Origin: Mycobacterium interjectum
GTDB lineage: Bacteria > Actinomycetota > Actinomycetes > Mycobacteriales > Mycobacteriaceae
NCBI GenBank assembly: GCA_002102225.1
Contig: LQPB01000018.1
Span: 39,777 to 103,776, forward strand
Direction: 5' to 3'
Length of the DNA: 64,000 nt
Positions within the stretch are counted from its first letter, which is position 1, and each line of letters begins with the position of its first letter. The notes under the pieces are model-generated. The model did not search any database and had not been told where the DNA came from. It worked only from the letters and a program-made list of their open reading frames with translations. Positions 1-9,683 of the stretch are shown here, in pieces. The position numbers and the translations under genes are program-made.

Positions 1-542
1 AACACCCCCAGGTTGGACACCACCCGATACGGGTTGGCGAATCGGAACGCCGGGTTGTCGGCGTCGATCTTGTCCCAGCCGATGCCGCACACCACGTCGA
101 CGCTCTCGCAGAACACCCGCTTGGAGTGGTTGCCGACCCAGTAACTGGTCGAATGGTTGATCGCGTTGCCGGGCGCGCCGCGCAGCCCGAACATCTGCCG
201 GGTCGGGCGCTGCAGCGGGCCGAACGCCGAGATGTTCTGATTGCCAAAGCGATCTACCTGATTGGCGCCCATCACCACGTGGCGGCGCCCCCAGGCCAGC
301 GTCTCGAACACCCGCCCGAACGGCATCCAGCCCTCGATGGCCCCGGTCTTGCCCAACGCGGGGGTGTCCGCCAGCAGCTGCGCCTCGCCGTCGGTCAGCA
401 GGATGTCCGGCGAGAAGGTCAGGCGCGCCAGCCGGGCGCCGACGGAGGCCATGTTCGTCATTGGGCTGATCATGATTTCGCCGGCGTCCCTGAACAATTC
501 GGCGCAGGCGACCGCGCAGACCTCGGCTCGGGTGCTGCTCAC
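1..542 (-). CDS. ipdB: IpdB, beta subunit of ring-C-opening CoA hydrolase (partial, runs off window)
   Basis: This is the N-terminal ~180 residues of the beta subunit of the IpdAB enzyme, which has a class I CoA-transferase fold but hydrolyses a ring carbon-carbon bond of the C/D-ring cholesterol metabolite COCHEA-CoA. The gene starts with GTG at 542, which overlaps the TGA of ipdA (GTGA). This is the usual sign of translational coupling between the two subunits. The product begins MSSTRAEVCAVACAELF and continues through ILLTDGEAQLLADTP and GANQIDRFGNQNISAFG, both typical of CoA-transferase beta chains. The 3' end lies beyond position 1. It is third in the operon echA20-ipdA-ipdB and corresponds to Rv3552. 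Confidence 0.9.
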   Translation of the reverse strand, partial: MSSTRAEVCAVACAELFRDAGEIMISPMTNMASVGARLARLTFSPDILLTDGEAQLLADTPALGKTGAIEGWMPFGRVFETLAWGRRHVVMGANQVDRFGNQNISAFGPLQRPTRQMFGLRGAPGNAINHSTSYWVGNHSKRVFCESVDVVCGIGWDKIDADNPAFRFANPYRVVSNLGV

Positions 543-1423
543 TTGGCGGCCTCCTCTGCGAACGCGCGAACCGCGGCCTGATAGTCGTCCTCGCCGCCGG
601 ACAGATAGGTCGTGACGAACTGCTGCCAGCCCTCGTCCGTGGAGGCCGCCTCGGCGTAGTGCCGCTGGAACTTCTCGTCGCGGGCGTAATCCGGTGCGGC
701 GGTGGTGAAGTGGGCACCGCCTGGGGCTTCCACCACCGCGTCGACCATCATTCGGTTCACCAGCAGCGCCTGCGGGGGCACCGCCTTGACGAGCTCCTCG
801 GTGGAGACGACGCGCTCCACCGACAGGTAGCGCCGCTGTGCGGCCATCAAGAAGAGGTCGTCGAAGTAGGGGTCGATGCCGGTGTAGGCGGCGTTGCCCT
901 GGCTGTCACCGAGATTGAGGTGCACGAAGGCGGCGTCCAGGCCCAGGGCCGGCATGGCGAGCAGCGTCTCGTGCCCGCCGCCGGGCGCCGGGTAAGGGCT
1001 GGTCACCGTCCGCAGCTCGCCCTCCCAGAAGTCCGGGACCGAACTGCCCAGCCCGGCGCGGATCGGCAGGAACGGCAGCCGCTGCGCCGCCGCCTGCAAC
1101 CCGCACCGCAGCATGCCCTCGTCCATCTCACGGGCCTCGATGGCTCCACCGGTGCGCGCCTTCGCGAACCAGGGGTCGTAGAACGGGGCGGAGTCCAGCG
1201 ACACGAACCCGTAGTAGACCCGCTTGACCTTGCCCGCCGAGCAGAGCAACCCCAGGTCGGGCCCGCCGTAGGTGACCACGGTCAAGTCCTTGACGTCGGT
1301 GCGCAGCATGGCGCGCACGAACGCCATGGGCTTGCGCCGAGATCCCCAGCCGCCGATGCCGATCGTCATGCCGCTGCGCAGTTGCGCGACGGCCTCGTCG
1401 AGGGTGGTTCGCTTGTCGCTCAC
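539..1423 (-). CDS. ipdA: IpdA, alpha subunit of COCHEA-CoA hydrolase
   Basis: The 294-residue product has the class I CoA-transferase alpha-subunit fold. It starts MSDKRTTLDEAVAQLRSGM and is followed by the glycine-rich TIGIGGWG segment near residue 25. In cholesterol catabolism the IpdA-IpdB heterodimer opens ring C of the C/D-ring CoA thioester. An in-frame extension to 1903 exists, but GTG 1423 is preferred: it overlaps the stop of echA20 (GTGA), gives a length close to the Rv3551 family, and avoids a long overlap with echA20. Its own stop overlaps the ipdB start in the same GTGA fashion. The three genes are probably one KstR2-controlled transcript. Confidence 0.93.
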   Translation of the reverse strand: MSDKRTTLDEAVAQLRSGMTIGIGGWGSRRKPMAFVRAMLRTDVKDLTVVTYGGPDLGLLCSAGKVKRVYYGFVSLDSAPFYDPWFAKARTGGAIEAREMDEGMLRCGLQAAAQRLPFLPIRAGLGSSVPDFWEGELRTVTSPYPAPGGGHETLLAMPALGLDAAFVHLNLGDSQGNAAYTGIDPYFDDLFLMAAQRRYLSVERVVSTEELVKAVPPQALLVNRMMVDAVVEAPGGAHFTTAAPDYARDEKFQRHYAEAASTDEGWQQFVTTYLSGGEDDYQAAVRAFAEEAAK

Positions 1424-2178
1424 GACTTTTCGCCCTTCGTCGTGCCGGCAAACGCGTCGCGGTGCTCGTCGGAGACCCCGGCGAGGTTGAGCTCGAACGT
1501 AAAGCCTTGCTCCATGCGGTAACTCGAGTTGACCCGTTGCACGTCGATCAGGTTGAGCGCCTCCTTGGCGGCGCGGATGACGCGCGTGTCCTTGGCGGCG
1601 ATGTCGCGGGCCACCCGCAACGCGGCCTCGTCCAACTGATCCCGGGGCACCACCTCGTGCACCGAGCCGAAGTGGTGCAGGGTGGCCGCGTCCACGGTGG
1701 CGGCGGTGAAGAACAGCCGCCGCATCATGTGCTGCGGCACCAACCGCGACAGGTGGGTCGCCGCGCCGAGCGCGCCGCGTTCGACCTCCGGCAGCCCGAA
1801 GGTGGCGTCGTCGGATGCCACGATGACGTCGGAGTTGCCCACCAGGCCGATCCCGCCGCCGACGCAGAACCCGTTCACCGCCGCGATCACCGGCACGGCG
1901 CATTCGTAGACCGCGCGGAACGCGGCATAGCAGCCGCGGTTGGCGTCGATCAGGGCGGTGAAGCCCTCGGTGCGCTGCATCTCCTTGATGTCCACACCGG
2001 CGTTGAAGCCGCGGCCCTCGGCCCGCAGGATCACCGCGTGGGTCTCGGGATCGGCGCCGGCCGCCGTGATCGCGTCGGCGAGTTCGAACCAGCCGCGCGA
2101 CGGGATGGCGTTGACGGGCGGGTAGTCGACGGTGACCGCGACGATGCCCGGTTCGGGGATGGTGGAATTGATCGTCAT
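1420..2178 (-). CDS. echA20: EchA20, crotonase-fold ring-D hydrolase
   Basis: This 252-residue crotonase-family protein corresponds to Rv3550. Family knowledge: EchA20 hydrolyses the ring D ketone of the bicyclic CoA thioester left after rings A and B are removed, upstream of IpdAB. The sequence shows the crotonase core: a substrate-binding loop around AGVDIKEM near residue 62 and the oxyanion-loop region VNGFCVGGGIGLVGNSD near residues 100-118. The ATG at 2178 is preceded, about 8 bases upstream, by an AGGAAG ribosome site. It is the first gene of echA20-ipdA-ipdB and diverges from an SDR gene across the KstR2 operator. Confidence 0.93.
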   Translation of the reverse strand: MTINSTIPEPGIVAVTVDYPPVNAIPSRGWFELADAITAAGADPETHAVILRAEGRGFNAGVDIKEMQRTEGFTALIDANRGCYAAFRAVYECAVPVIAAVNGFCVGGGIGLVGNSDVIVASDDATFGLPEVERGALGAATHLSRLVPQHMMRRLFFTAATVDAATLHHFGSVHEVVPRDQLDEAALRVARDIAAKDTRVIRAAKEALNLIDVQRVNSSYRMEQGFTFELNLAGVSDEHRDAFAGTTKGEKS

Positions 2179-2206
2179 TGCACTTCCTGGGTGGGCTAAC
2201 TACCTA

Positions 2207-2220
2207 AGCAAGCACTTGCT
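2207..2220. promoter_or_regulatory. KstR2 operator (perfect)
   Basis: AGCAAGCACTTGCT matches the published 14-base KstR2 motif AnCAAGnnCTTGnT at every defined position, and the palindrome extends by one base on each side. It lies between echA20 and the divergent SDR gene, where a KstR2 site controls the same pair in M. tuberculosis. KstR2 is released by a CoA thioester of the C/D-ring intermediate, so both operons should be induced late in cholesterol breakdown. Confidence 0.92.
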
Positions 2221-2223
2221 TGG

Positions 2224-2229
2224 TACGCT
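2224..2229 (+). promoter_or_regulatory. -10 element for a predicted leaderless SDR mRNA
   Basis: TACGCT fits the mycobacterial -10 consensus TANNNT. It lies exactly 6 bases before the GTG at 2236 and 3 bases after the KstR2 box. There is no ribosome-binding site in the gap, so transcription probably begins at the start codon itself. Confidence 0.6.
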
Positions 2230-2235
2230 AGCACA

Positions 2236-3033
2236 GTGACTCCCGCCGAAGCAGGCTCGCCCCTTTCGGAAGGCATCAACCTGGGGCTGGACGGGCGGAT
2301 CGTCCTTATTACCGGCGGCGTTCGCGGCGTGGGTGCCGGCATCAGCTCGGTTTTCGCCAAGCAGGGGGCGACCGTGATCACCTGTGCGCGACGGCCCGTC
2401 GAGGGCCTGCCCTACGAGTTCCACCCCTGCGACGTCCGCGACGATGACGCCGTCAAGGCGATGATCGACGCGATCGTGGACCGGCATGGCCGGCTCGACG
2501 TCGTCGTCAACAACGCCGGCGGTTCGCCGTACGTGCTGACCGCGGAATCCAGCGCGAAGTTCAACCGCAAGATCATCGAGCTCAACCTCATTGGCGCGTT
2601 GTGGGTTTCGCAGCACGCCAACGAGAAGATGCAGAGCCAGCCCCGCGGCGGATCGGTCATCAACATCTGCAGCCTCAGCGGCCGGCGGCCGTCCCCCGGT
2701 ACCGGGGCGTACGGGGCGGCCAAGGCCGGCCTGGAAAGCCTGACGCAGACGCTGGCGGTCGAATGGGGGCCGAAGGTCCGGGTGAACGCCTGCGTGGTCG
2801 GGATGGTCGAGACCGAACAGTCGGAGCTGTTTTATGGCGACGCCGAGTCGATCGCCGCGATCTCGAAGAACGTGCCGCTGGGGCGGCTGGCCAAGCCTGA
2901 GGATGTCGGTTGGGCCACAGCGTTTTTGGCCTCCGATGCGGCGTCCTACATCAGCGGTGCCGCGTTAGAGGTGCACGGCGGCGGCGAGCCGCCGCATTAT
3001 CTGGCAGCAACGAACGCGAGCGCGGTCAAGTAG
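2236..3033 (+). CDS. Short-chain dehydrogenase/reductase of the KstR2 regulon (Rv3549c-like)
   Basis: This is a 265-residue classical SDR. The Rossmann motif ITGGVRGVGAGI lies near residues 26-37, NNAGG near 93-97, and the catalytic pair GAYGAAKAG (YxxxK) near 157-165. The position opposite echA20 and under the KstR2 box suggests action on a hydroxyacyl-CoA or hydroxyl intermediate of C/D-ring breakdown, but the substrate is not known to me. The GTG at 2236 is chosen because a -10 element sits 6 bases upstream. It is followed 14 bases later by a second SDR, probably on the same transcript. Confidence 0.88.
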   Translation: MTPAEAGSPLSEGINLGLDGRIVLITGGVRGVGAGISSVFAKQGATVITCARRPVEGLPYEFHPCDVRDDDAVKAMIDAIVDRHGRLDVVVNNAGGSPYVLTAESSAKFNRKIIELNLIGALWVSQHANEKMQSQPRGGSVINICSLSGRRPSPGTGAYGAAKAGLESLTQTLAVEWGPKVRVNACVVGMVETEQSELFYGDAESIAAISKNVPLGRLAKPEDVGWATAFLASDAASYISGAALEVHGGGEPPHYLAATNASAVK

Positions 3034-3047
3034 AGGAGACAGGATCG

Positions 3048-3953
3048 ATGGGATTGGTTGACGGCCGGGTCGTCATCGTCACCGGGGCGGGCGGCGGCAT
3101 CGGCCGCGCCCACGCCTTGGCCTTCGCGGCCGAAGGCGCGCGCGTGGTGGTCAACGACATCGGGGTGGGCCTGGACGGGTCGCCGGCCGGCGGTGGCAGC
3201 GCCGCACAGGGCGTGGTCGACGAAATCACCGCCGCCGGTGGGGAAGCCGTCGCCAACGGATCCAACATCGCCGACTGGGACCAAGCGGCCGCCCTGGTCC
3301 AGGCCGCCGTCGACACGTTCGGCGGCCTCGACGTTGTGGTCAACAACGCCGGCATCGTGCGCGACCGGATGATGGCCAACACCAGCGAGGAGGAGTTCGA
3401 CGCCGTCATCGCCGTGCACCTCAAGGGGCACTTCGCCATGATGCGCCACGCCGCGTCGTATTGGCGCGGGCTGTCCAAAGAGGGCAAGACGGTCGACGCG
3501 CGGATCATCAACACCAGTTCCGGCGCGGGCCTGCAGGGCAGCGTCGGGCAGGGCAACTACAGCGCCGCCAAGGCGGGCATCGCGGCGATGACGCTCGTGG
3601 CCGCGGCCGAAATGGGGCGGTACGGCGTGACCGTGAACGCGATCGCACCGTCGGCGCGCACCCGCATGACCGAGACCGTGTTCGCCGAGATGATGGCAAC
3701 GCAGGACCAGGATTTCGACGCGATGGCCCCGGAGAACGTCCCGCCGCTGGTGGTCTGGCTCGGCAGCGCCGAGTCCCGCGACGTCACCGGCAAGGTGTTC
3801 GAGGTCGAGGGCGGCAAGATCCGCGTCGCCGAGGGCTGGGCGCACGGCCCGCAGATCGACAAGGGCGCCCGCTGGGATCCCGCCGAGCTGGGGCCCGTCG
3901 TCGCCGACCTGCTGGCCAAGGCGCGGCCGCCGGTCCCCGTCTACGGGGCCTAG
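3048..3953 (+). CDS. Short-chain dehydrogenase (Rv3548c-like)
   Basis: This 301-residue SDR resembles the dehydrogenase domain of peroxisomal multifunctional hydroxyacyl-CoA dehydrogenases. It has the TGAGGGIGRAHALAFA nucleotide-binding motif near residues 11-26, VVNNAGIVRDRMM near 98-110 and the active-site GNYSAAKAG near 168-176. The ATG at 3048 follows a good GAGGAGA ribosome site at 3033-3039; a longer frame back to 2910 would overlap the previous gene and is rejected. It probably oxidises a beta-hydroxyacyl-CoA or ring hydroxyl in the KstR2-controlled part of the pathway. The 3' end faces ddn and is followed by an inverted repeat. Confidence 0.88.
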   Translation: MGLVDGRVVIVTGAGGGIGRAHALAFAAEGARVVVNDIGVGLDGSPAGGGSAAQGVVDEITAAGGEAVANGSNIADWDQAAALVQAAVDTFGGLDVVVNNAGIVRDRMMANTSEEEFDAVIAVHLKGHFAMMRHAASYWRGLSKEGKTVDARIINTSSGAGLQGSVGQGNYSAAKAGIAAMTLVAAAEMGRYGVTVNAIAPSARTRMTETVFAEMMATQDQDFDAMAPENVPPLVVWLGSAESRDVTGKVFEVEGGKIRVAEGWAHGPQIDKGARWDPAELGPVVADLLAKARPPVPVYGA

Positions 3954-3963
3954 GCGACGCTCG

Positions 3964-4025
3964 CGCCGAACGTGCACTCACGGCGAGCTTTTCGCGGATT
4001 TTCCGCCGCCAGTGCACGTTCGGCG
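3964..4025. repeat. Dispersed inverted repeat, copy A, between convergent genes
   Basis: A left arm GCCGAACGTGCACT (3965-3978) is exactly reverse-complementary to the right arm AGTGCACGTTCGGC (4011-4024), with about 32 bases between. It lies between the convergent 3' ends of the SDR gene and ddn. A related copy is found at 34623-34684, also between convergent genes. It could act as a bidirectional terminator or be a small mobile repeat. Confidence 0.8.
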
Positions 4026-4032
4026 GACTGGC

Positions 4033-4509
<477 letters not shown>

Positions 4510-4884
4510 CTAGCGCTGAATGAATGGGCGCAACCTGGCCCTGATGTGGTGGATCAGCCCGTCGTCTTCCGGTATCACGAAGGTTTCGTCGACCCGCGAC
4601 GCGACCCGCCGCCCGCCGAACGCGACCTTGGTCAGCACGTCGTACACCGCGCGCACCTCGTCGCCGGACACGGTGTACTCGGGGCGTGTCGTGGCCGCGA
4701 TGATGCGGTATTGCGGTCCGCGATTGAGGCTGCGCCGCAGGTGATTCCCGGAGAACCCGGATTTGAGACCCACCTCGATGCGGGTGCACTCGTCCGCGAA
4801 CGGGACGGCGTCGGCGTCGTGGGTGACCAAGGCATCGATGTACGCCTGGGCCGCCGCGATGCGGTCGGCCGCCGAGACGCCCAT
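4510..4884 (-). CDS. Small NTF2-like (SnoaL/DUF8021-type) protein coupled to fadA5
   Basis: This 124-residue protein begins MGVSAADRIAAAQAYIDAL and ends in HHIRARLRPFIQR. The pattern is that of an NTF2-like alpha+beta barrel: an N-terminal helix, a central cavity region and a C-terminal strand. No catalytic motif can be assigned with confidence. Its ATG follows the fadA5 stop with no gap (TGA-ATG), so it is translated with the thiolase and belongs to the KstR-controlled fadA5 transcript. A role in binding or isomerising a steroid acyl-CoA is possible by context. I do not recall an annotated counterpart at this place in M. tuberculosis. Confidence 0.75.
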   Translation of the reverse strand: MGVSAADRIAAAQAYIDALVTHDADAVPFADECTRIEVGLKSGFSGNHLRRSLNRGPQYRIIAATTRPEYTVSGDEVRAVYDVLTKVAFGGRRVASRVDETFVIPEDDGLIHHIRARLRPFIQR

Positions 4885-6057
<1,173 letters not shown>

Positions 6058-6058
6058 C

Positions 6059-6072
6059 TAGAACACGTTTCA
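6059..6072. promoter_or_regulatory. KstR operator in the fadA5/cyp125 divergent promoter
   Basis: TAGAACACGTTTCA matches TnnAACnnGTTnnA at every defined position. Read toward fadA5, the last TA of the box is the first TA of the -10 element TAGCCT (6055-6060), which is 6 bases from the ATG. Read toward cyp125, a TACTAT -10 candidate follows at 6074-6079. Confidence 0.92.
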
Positions 6073-6244
6073 TTACTATGACAAGCGACGATGCGTCGGC
6101 GCCTTTTTTCTACGGTGGAGGCATGTTTTACTGGCAACAGAGCTCCACTAGGAGAGCTAGTGTCCTGGGATCGCCGGTCGCTGGGCAAGTCACCGAGCCA
6201 GTCGCAGGACCAGCATAGGGACCAGCAAGTTAAGGAGAAGTAGC

Positions 6245-7498
6245 GTGGCCAGCCCCAACCTTCCACCCGGGTTCGATTTCACCGACCCCGACATCTACGC
6301 CGAGCGGATCCCCGTCGAAGAGTTCGCCGAGGTGCGCGCGACCGCGCCGATCTGGTGGAACGAGCAGGCCCCGGGCCACGGCGGCGGGTTCAACGACGGC
6401 GGCTTCTGGGCGATAACCAAGCTCAACGACGTCAAGGAGATCTCGCGGCGCAGCGACGTCTTCTCCAGCTACGAGAACTGCGTGATCCCGCGGTTCAACG
6501 ACGACATCGCACGCGAGGACATCGAGCTGCAACGGTTCGTCATGCTCAACATGGACGCGCCGCACCACACGCGGCTGCGCAAGATCATCTCCCGCGGCTT
6601 CACCCCGCGGGCCGTGGGGCGCCTGGAGGACGAACTCAGGGAGCGCGCCCAGAAGATCGCCCGGGACGCGGCATCCGCCGGTTCCGGGGACTTCGTCGAG
6701 CAGGTGTCCTGCGAGCTCCCGCTGCAGGCGATCGCCGGCTTGCTCGGGGTGCCACAGGAGGACCGCGAAAAGCTCTTCCGCTGGTCCAACGAGATGACCG
6801 GCAACGACGATCCCGAGTATGCCGACGTCGATCCCAAGACGTCGTCGTTCGAGGTGCTCAACTACGCGATGCAGATGGCCGCCATCAAGGCCGAGAAACC
6901 CGGCGACGACATCGTCACCACGCTGATCAACGCCGACATCGACGGGGAAAAGCTCTCGGACGACGAATTCGGCTTCTTCGTGATGATGCTCGCGGTGGCC
7001 GGCAACGAGACCACCCGCAACTCCATCACCCAGGGGATGATGGCCTTCGCGGACTACCCCGATCAGTGGGAGCTGTTCAAGAAGGAGCGCCCGGAGACCG
7101 CCGCCGACGAGATCGTCCGCTGGGCCACCCCGGTCACCAGTTTCCAGCGGACGGCCCTGGAGGACTACGAACTATCCGGCGTGCAGATCAAGAAGGGCCA
7201 GCGCGTGGTGATGTTCTACCGCTCGGCCAATTTCGACGAAGAGATCTTCGACGACCCCTACACCTTCAACATCCTGCGAAACCCCAACCCGCATGTCGGT
7301 TTCGGCGGCACGGGCGCGCACTACTGCATCGGCGCCAACCTGGCCAAGATGACGATCAACCTGATCTTCAACGCCGTGGCCGATCACATGCCCGACCTCA
7401 AGCCGATCTCGGAGCCGGAGCGGCTGCGCTCGGGATGGCTCAACGGCATCAAGCGCTGGCAGGTCGACTACACCGGTAAATGCCCGGTGGATCACTGA
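6245..7498 (+). CDS. cyp125: CYP125, cholesterol/cholestenone C26-monooxygenase
   Basis: This 417-residue cytochrome P450 corresponds to Rv3545c. CYP125 oxidises the terminal methyl of the sterol side chain through alcohol and aldehyde to the acid, the entry to side-chain beta-oxidation. The I-helix motif AGNETTRNS lies near residue 257 and the heme ligand is Cys361 in FGGTGAHYCIG. The GTG at 6245 follows a strong AAGGAG ribosome site (6232-6237). The leader is about 160 bases, longer than for other genes here. It is the first gene of the igr operon; fadE28 starts inside its stop codon. Confidence 0.95.
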   Translation: MASPNLPPGFDFTDPDIYAERIPVEEFAEVRATAPIWWNEQAPGHGGGFNDGGFWAITKLNDVKEISRRSDVFSSYENCVIPRFNDDIAREDIELQRFVMLNMDAPHHTRLRKIISRGFTPRAVGRLEDELRERAQKIARDAASAGSGDFVEQVSCELPLQAIAGLLGVPQEDREKLFRWSNEMTGNDDPEYADVDPKTSSFEVLNYAMQMAAIKAEKPGDDIVTTLINADIDGEKLSDDEFGFFVMMLAVAGNETTRNSITQGMMAFADYPDQWELFKKERPETAADEIVRWATPVTSFQRTALEDYELSGVQIKKGQRVVMFYRSANFDEEIFDDPYTFNILRNPNPHVGFGGTGAHYCIGANLAKMTINLIFNAVADHMPDLKPISEPERLRSGWLNGIKRWQVDYTGKCPVDH

Positions 7499-8529
7499 TG
7501 GATTCAACAGCGACGATGGACTTCGACCTCACCGCCGAACAGCAGGCGGTCGCCGACGTGGCGACGTCGGTGCTGGATCGGGATCTCTCGTGGGAGGCGC
7601 TGGTCAGCGGCGGCGTGACGGCGCTGCCGGTGCCGGAGCGCCTCGGCGGCGACGGCGTGGGCCTGCCCGAGGTCGCCACGGTGCTGACGGAAGTCGGTCG
7701 CCACGGCGCGATTACCCCGGCGCTGGCAACGCTGGGTTTCGGGGTGGTGCCGTTGCTGGACCTGGCCTCCGAGCAGCAACAGGACCGCTTCCTGGCCGGG
7801 GTCGCCAAGGGCGGCGTGCTGACCGCGGCGCTCAACGAGCCCGGAGCCGCCCTGCCCGACCGGCCGGGGGTCGCGTTCGCGGGCGGCCGCCTGTCGGGCA
7901 CCAAGGTCGGCGTCGGCTATGCCGAGCAAGCGGATTGGATGATCGTGACGGCCGACAGCGCCGTCGTGGTGGTGTCACCCGAGGCCGACGGCGTGCGGCT
8001 GGTGCGCACCCCGACCTCCAACGGCTCGGACGAGTACACGGTCACGTTCGACGGTGTGGCGGTTGATGATTCGGACGTGTTGGCGGGTGCTTCGGCGCAC
8101 CGGGTCAACCAGCTGGCGGTGGCCGCGATGGGCGCCTTCGCGGACGGGTTGGTGGCCGGGGCGCTGCGGTTGACCGCGGACTACGTGGCCAACCGCAAGC
8201 AGTTCGGCAAGCCGCTGTCGACCTTCCAGACGGTGGCGGCGCAGCTCTCCGAGATCTACATCGCCTCGCGCACCATCGATCTGGCGGCCAAGTCGGTCGT
8301 TTGGCGACTGTCGGAGGGCCGGGACGCCGACGACGACGTGGACGTCCTCGGCTACTGGATCACTTCGCAGGCACCGCCGGTGATGCAGCTCTGCCACCAC
8401 CTGCACGGTGGCATGGGCATGGACATCACCTATCCCATGCACCGGTATTACTCCACAATCAAGGACCTGTCCCGGATACTGGGCGGGCCGTCTCATCGCC
8501 TCGATCTGGTGGGAGCGCAATGTTCATAG
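7498..8529 (+). CDS. fadE28: FadE28 (ChsE1), acyl-CoA dehydrogenase subunit
   Basis: The product is 343 residues and is the half of the ChsE1-ChsE2 alpha2beta2 dehydrogenase that acts on the propionyl side-chain CoA ester (3-oxo-4-pregnene-20-carboxyl-CoA). It resembles an acyl-CoA dehydrogenase but lacks a recognisable catalytic Glu in the usual place, as expected of the non-catalytic partner. QFGKPLSTFQTVAAQL and HHLHGGMGMDITYPMHRYY are the FAD-binding and subunit-contact motifs. The ATG at 7498 overlaps the cyp125 stop (TGATG). A second in-frame ATG at 7516 (MDFDLTAEQQ) matches the M. tuberculosis start. The stop overlaps fadE29 by 10 bases. Confidence 0.93.
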   Translation: MDSTATMDFDLTAEQQAVADVATSVLDRDLSWEALVSGGVTALPVPERLGGDGVGLPEVATVLTEVGRHGAITPALATLGFGVVPLLDLASEQQQDRFLAGVAKGGVLTAALNEPGAALPDRPGVAFAGGRLSGTKVGVGYAEQADWMIVTADSAVVVVSPEADGVRLVRTPTSNGSDEYTVTFDGVAVDDSDVLAGASAHRVNQLAVAAMGAFADGLVAGALRLTADYVANRKQFGKPLSTFQTVAAQLSEIYIASRTIDLAAKSVVWRLSEGRDADDDVDVLGYWITSQAPPVMQLCHHLHGGMGMDITYPMHRYYSTIKDLSRILGGPSHRLDLVGAQCS

Positions 8530-9683
8530 AACTGACTCCGGAGCAGCGTCAGCTGCAAGCCGAACTGCGGGAATACTTTTCGAATCTGATCTCTTCCGAC
8601 GAGATGAAGGCGATGGAGCAGGACCGCCACAACGAGGCCTACCGCGCCGTGATCCGCCGAATGGGCAAGGACCGCAAGCTCGGGGTCGGGTGGCCCAAGG
8701 AGTTCGGCGGCCAGGGCTTCGGGCCTATCGAGCAGTCCATCTTCGTCAACGAGGCGCATCGGGCCGACGTGCCGCTGCCCGCGGTGACGCTGCAGACGGT
8801 CGGCCCGGTGCTGCAGCAGTTCGGCAGCGAGTTGCAGAAGAAGAAGTTCCTGCCGGCGATCCTGGCCGGTGAGGTGCACTTCGCAATCGGCTACACCGAG
8901 CCCGAGGCCGGGACCGACCTGGCCTCCCTGCGGACCACCGCCGTGCGCCAGGGGGACGAGTACATCGTCAACGGGCAGAAGATCTTCACCACCGGAGCGC
9001 ACGACGCGGACTACATCTGGCTGGCCTGCCGCACCGATCCGGAAGCCGTGAAGCACAAGGGCATTTCGATCCTGATCGTGGACACCAAGGACCCGGGCTA
9101 CTCCTGGACGCCGATCATCCTGTCCGACGGCGCCCACCACACCAACGCCACCTACTACAACGACGTGCGGGTGCCCGCCGACATGCTGGTCGGCGAGGAG
9201 AACGGCGGATGGCGGCTGATCACCACGCAGCTCAACAACGAGCGGGTGATGCTGGGCCCGGCGGGCCGCGTGGCCGGCATCTACGACCGGGTGCACGCCT
9301 GGGCGGCCAAGCCGGGCAGTGACGGCGTCACGCCGATCGACCACCACGACGTGAAGCGGGCGCTCGGCGAGATCCACGCGATGTGGCGGATCAACGAGCT
9401 GCTGAACTGGCAGGTGGCCGCCGCGGGCGAGGACATCAACGTGGCCGACGCCGCGTCGACCAAAGTCTTTGGCACCGAGCGCATCCAGTACATCGGCCGG
9501 CTCGCCGAGGAAATCGTCGGCAAGTACGGCAACGCCGCCGACCCGGACACCGCGGAGCTGCTGAACTGGCTGGACTCGCAAACCAAGCGGAACCTGGTCA
9601 TCACCTTCGGTGGAGGCGTGAACGAAGTCATGCGGGAAATGATCGCGGCCGCCGGCCTCAAAGTGCCGAGGGTGCCCCGATGA
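8520..9683 (+). CDS. fadE29: FadE29 (ChsE2), catalytic acyl-CoA dehydrogenase subunit
   Basis: This 387-residue acyl-CoA dehydrogenase corresponds to Rv3543c. It forms a heterotetramer with FadE28 that desaturates the three-carbon side-chain CoA ester. YTEPEAGTDLASL near residues 125-137 and the catalytic Glu241 in NNERVML mark it as the active subunit. FGGGVNEVMREMIA at the C terminus is typical of the family. Its ATG at 8520 lies within the 3' end of fadE28, and its stop overlaps chsH2 (ATGA). The tight overlaps show one polycistronic igr message. Confidence 0.95.
   Translation: MFIELTPEQRQLQAELREYFSNLISSDEMKAMEQDRHNEAYRAVIRRMGKDRKLGVGWPKEFGGQGFGPIEQSIFVNEAHRADVPLPAVTLQTVGPVLQQFGSELQKKKFLPAILAGEVHFAIGYTEPEAGTDLASLRTTAVRQGDEYIVNGQKIFTTGAHDADYIWLACRTDPEAVKHKGISILIVDTKDPGYSWTPIILSDGAHHTNATYYNDVRVPADMLVGEENGGWRLITTQLNNERVMLGPAGRVAGIYDRVHAWAAKPGSDGVTPIDHHDVKRALGEIHAMWRINELLNWQVAAAGEDINVADAASTKVFGTERIQYIGRLAEEIVGKYGNAADPDTAELLNWLDSQTKRNLVITFGGGVNEVMREMIAAAGLKVPRVPR

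Noticed and set aside
539..1903. An N-terminal extension of ipdA by 160 residues
   Set aside because: It would lie over echA20; GTG at 1423 with GTGA coupling gives the expected length.
4510..4884. A true ketosteroid isomerase next to fadA5
   Set aside because: The fold may be shared, but the Tyr/Asp catalytic pair could not be located, so only NTF2-like is stated.
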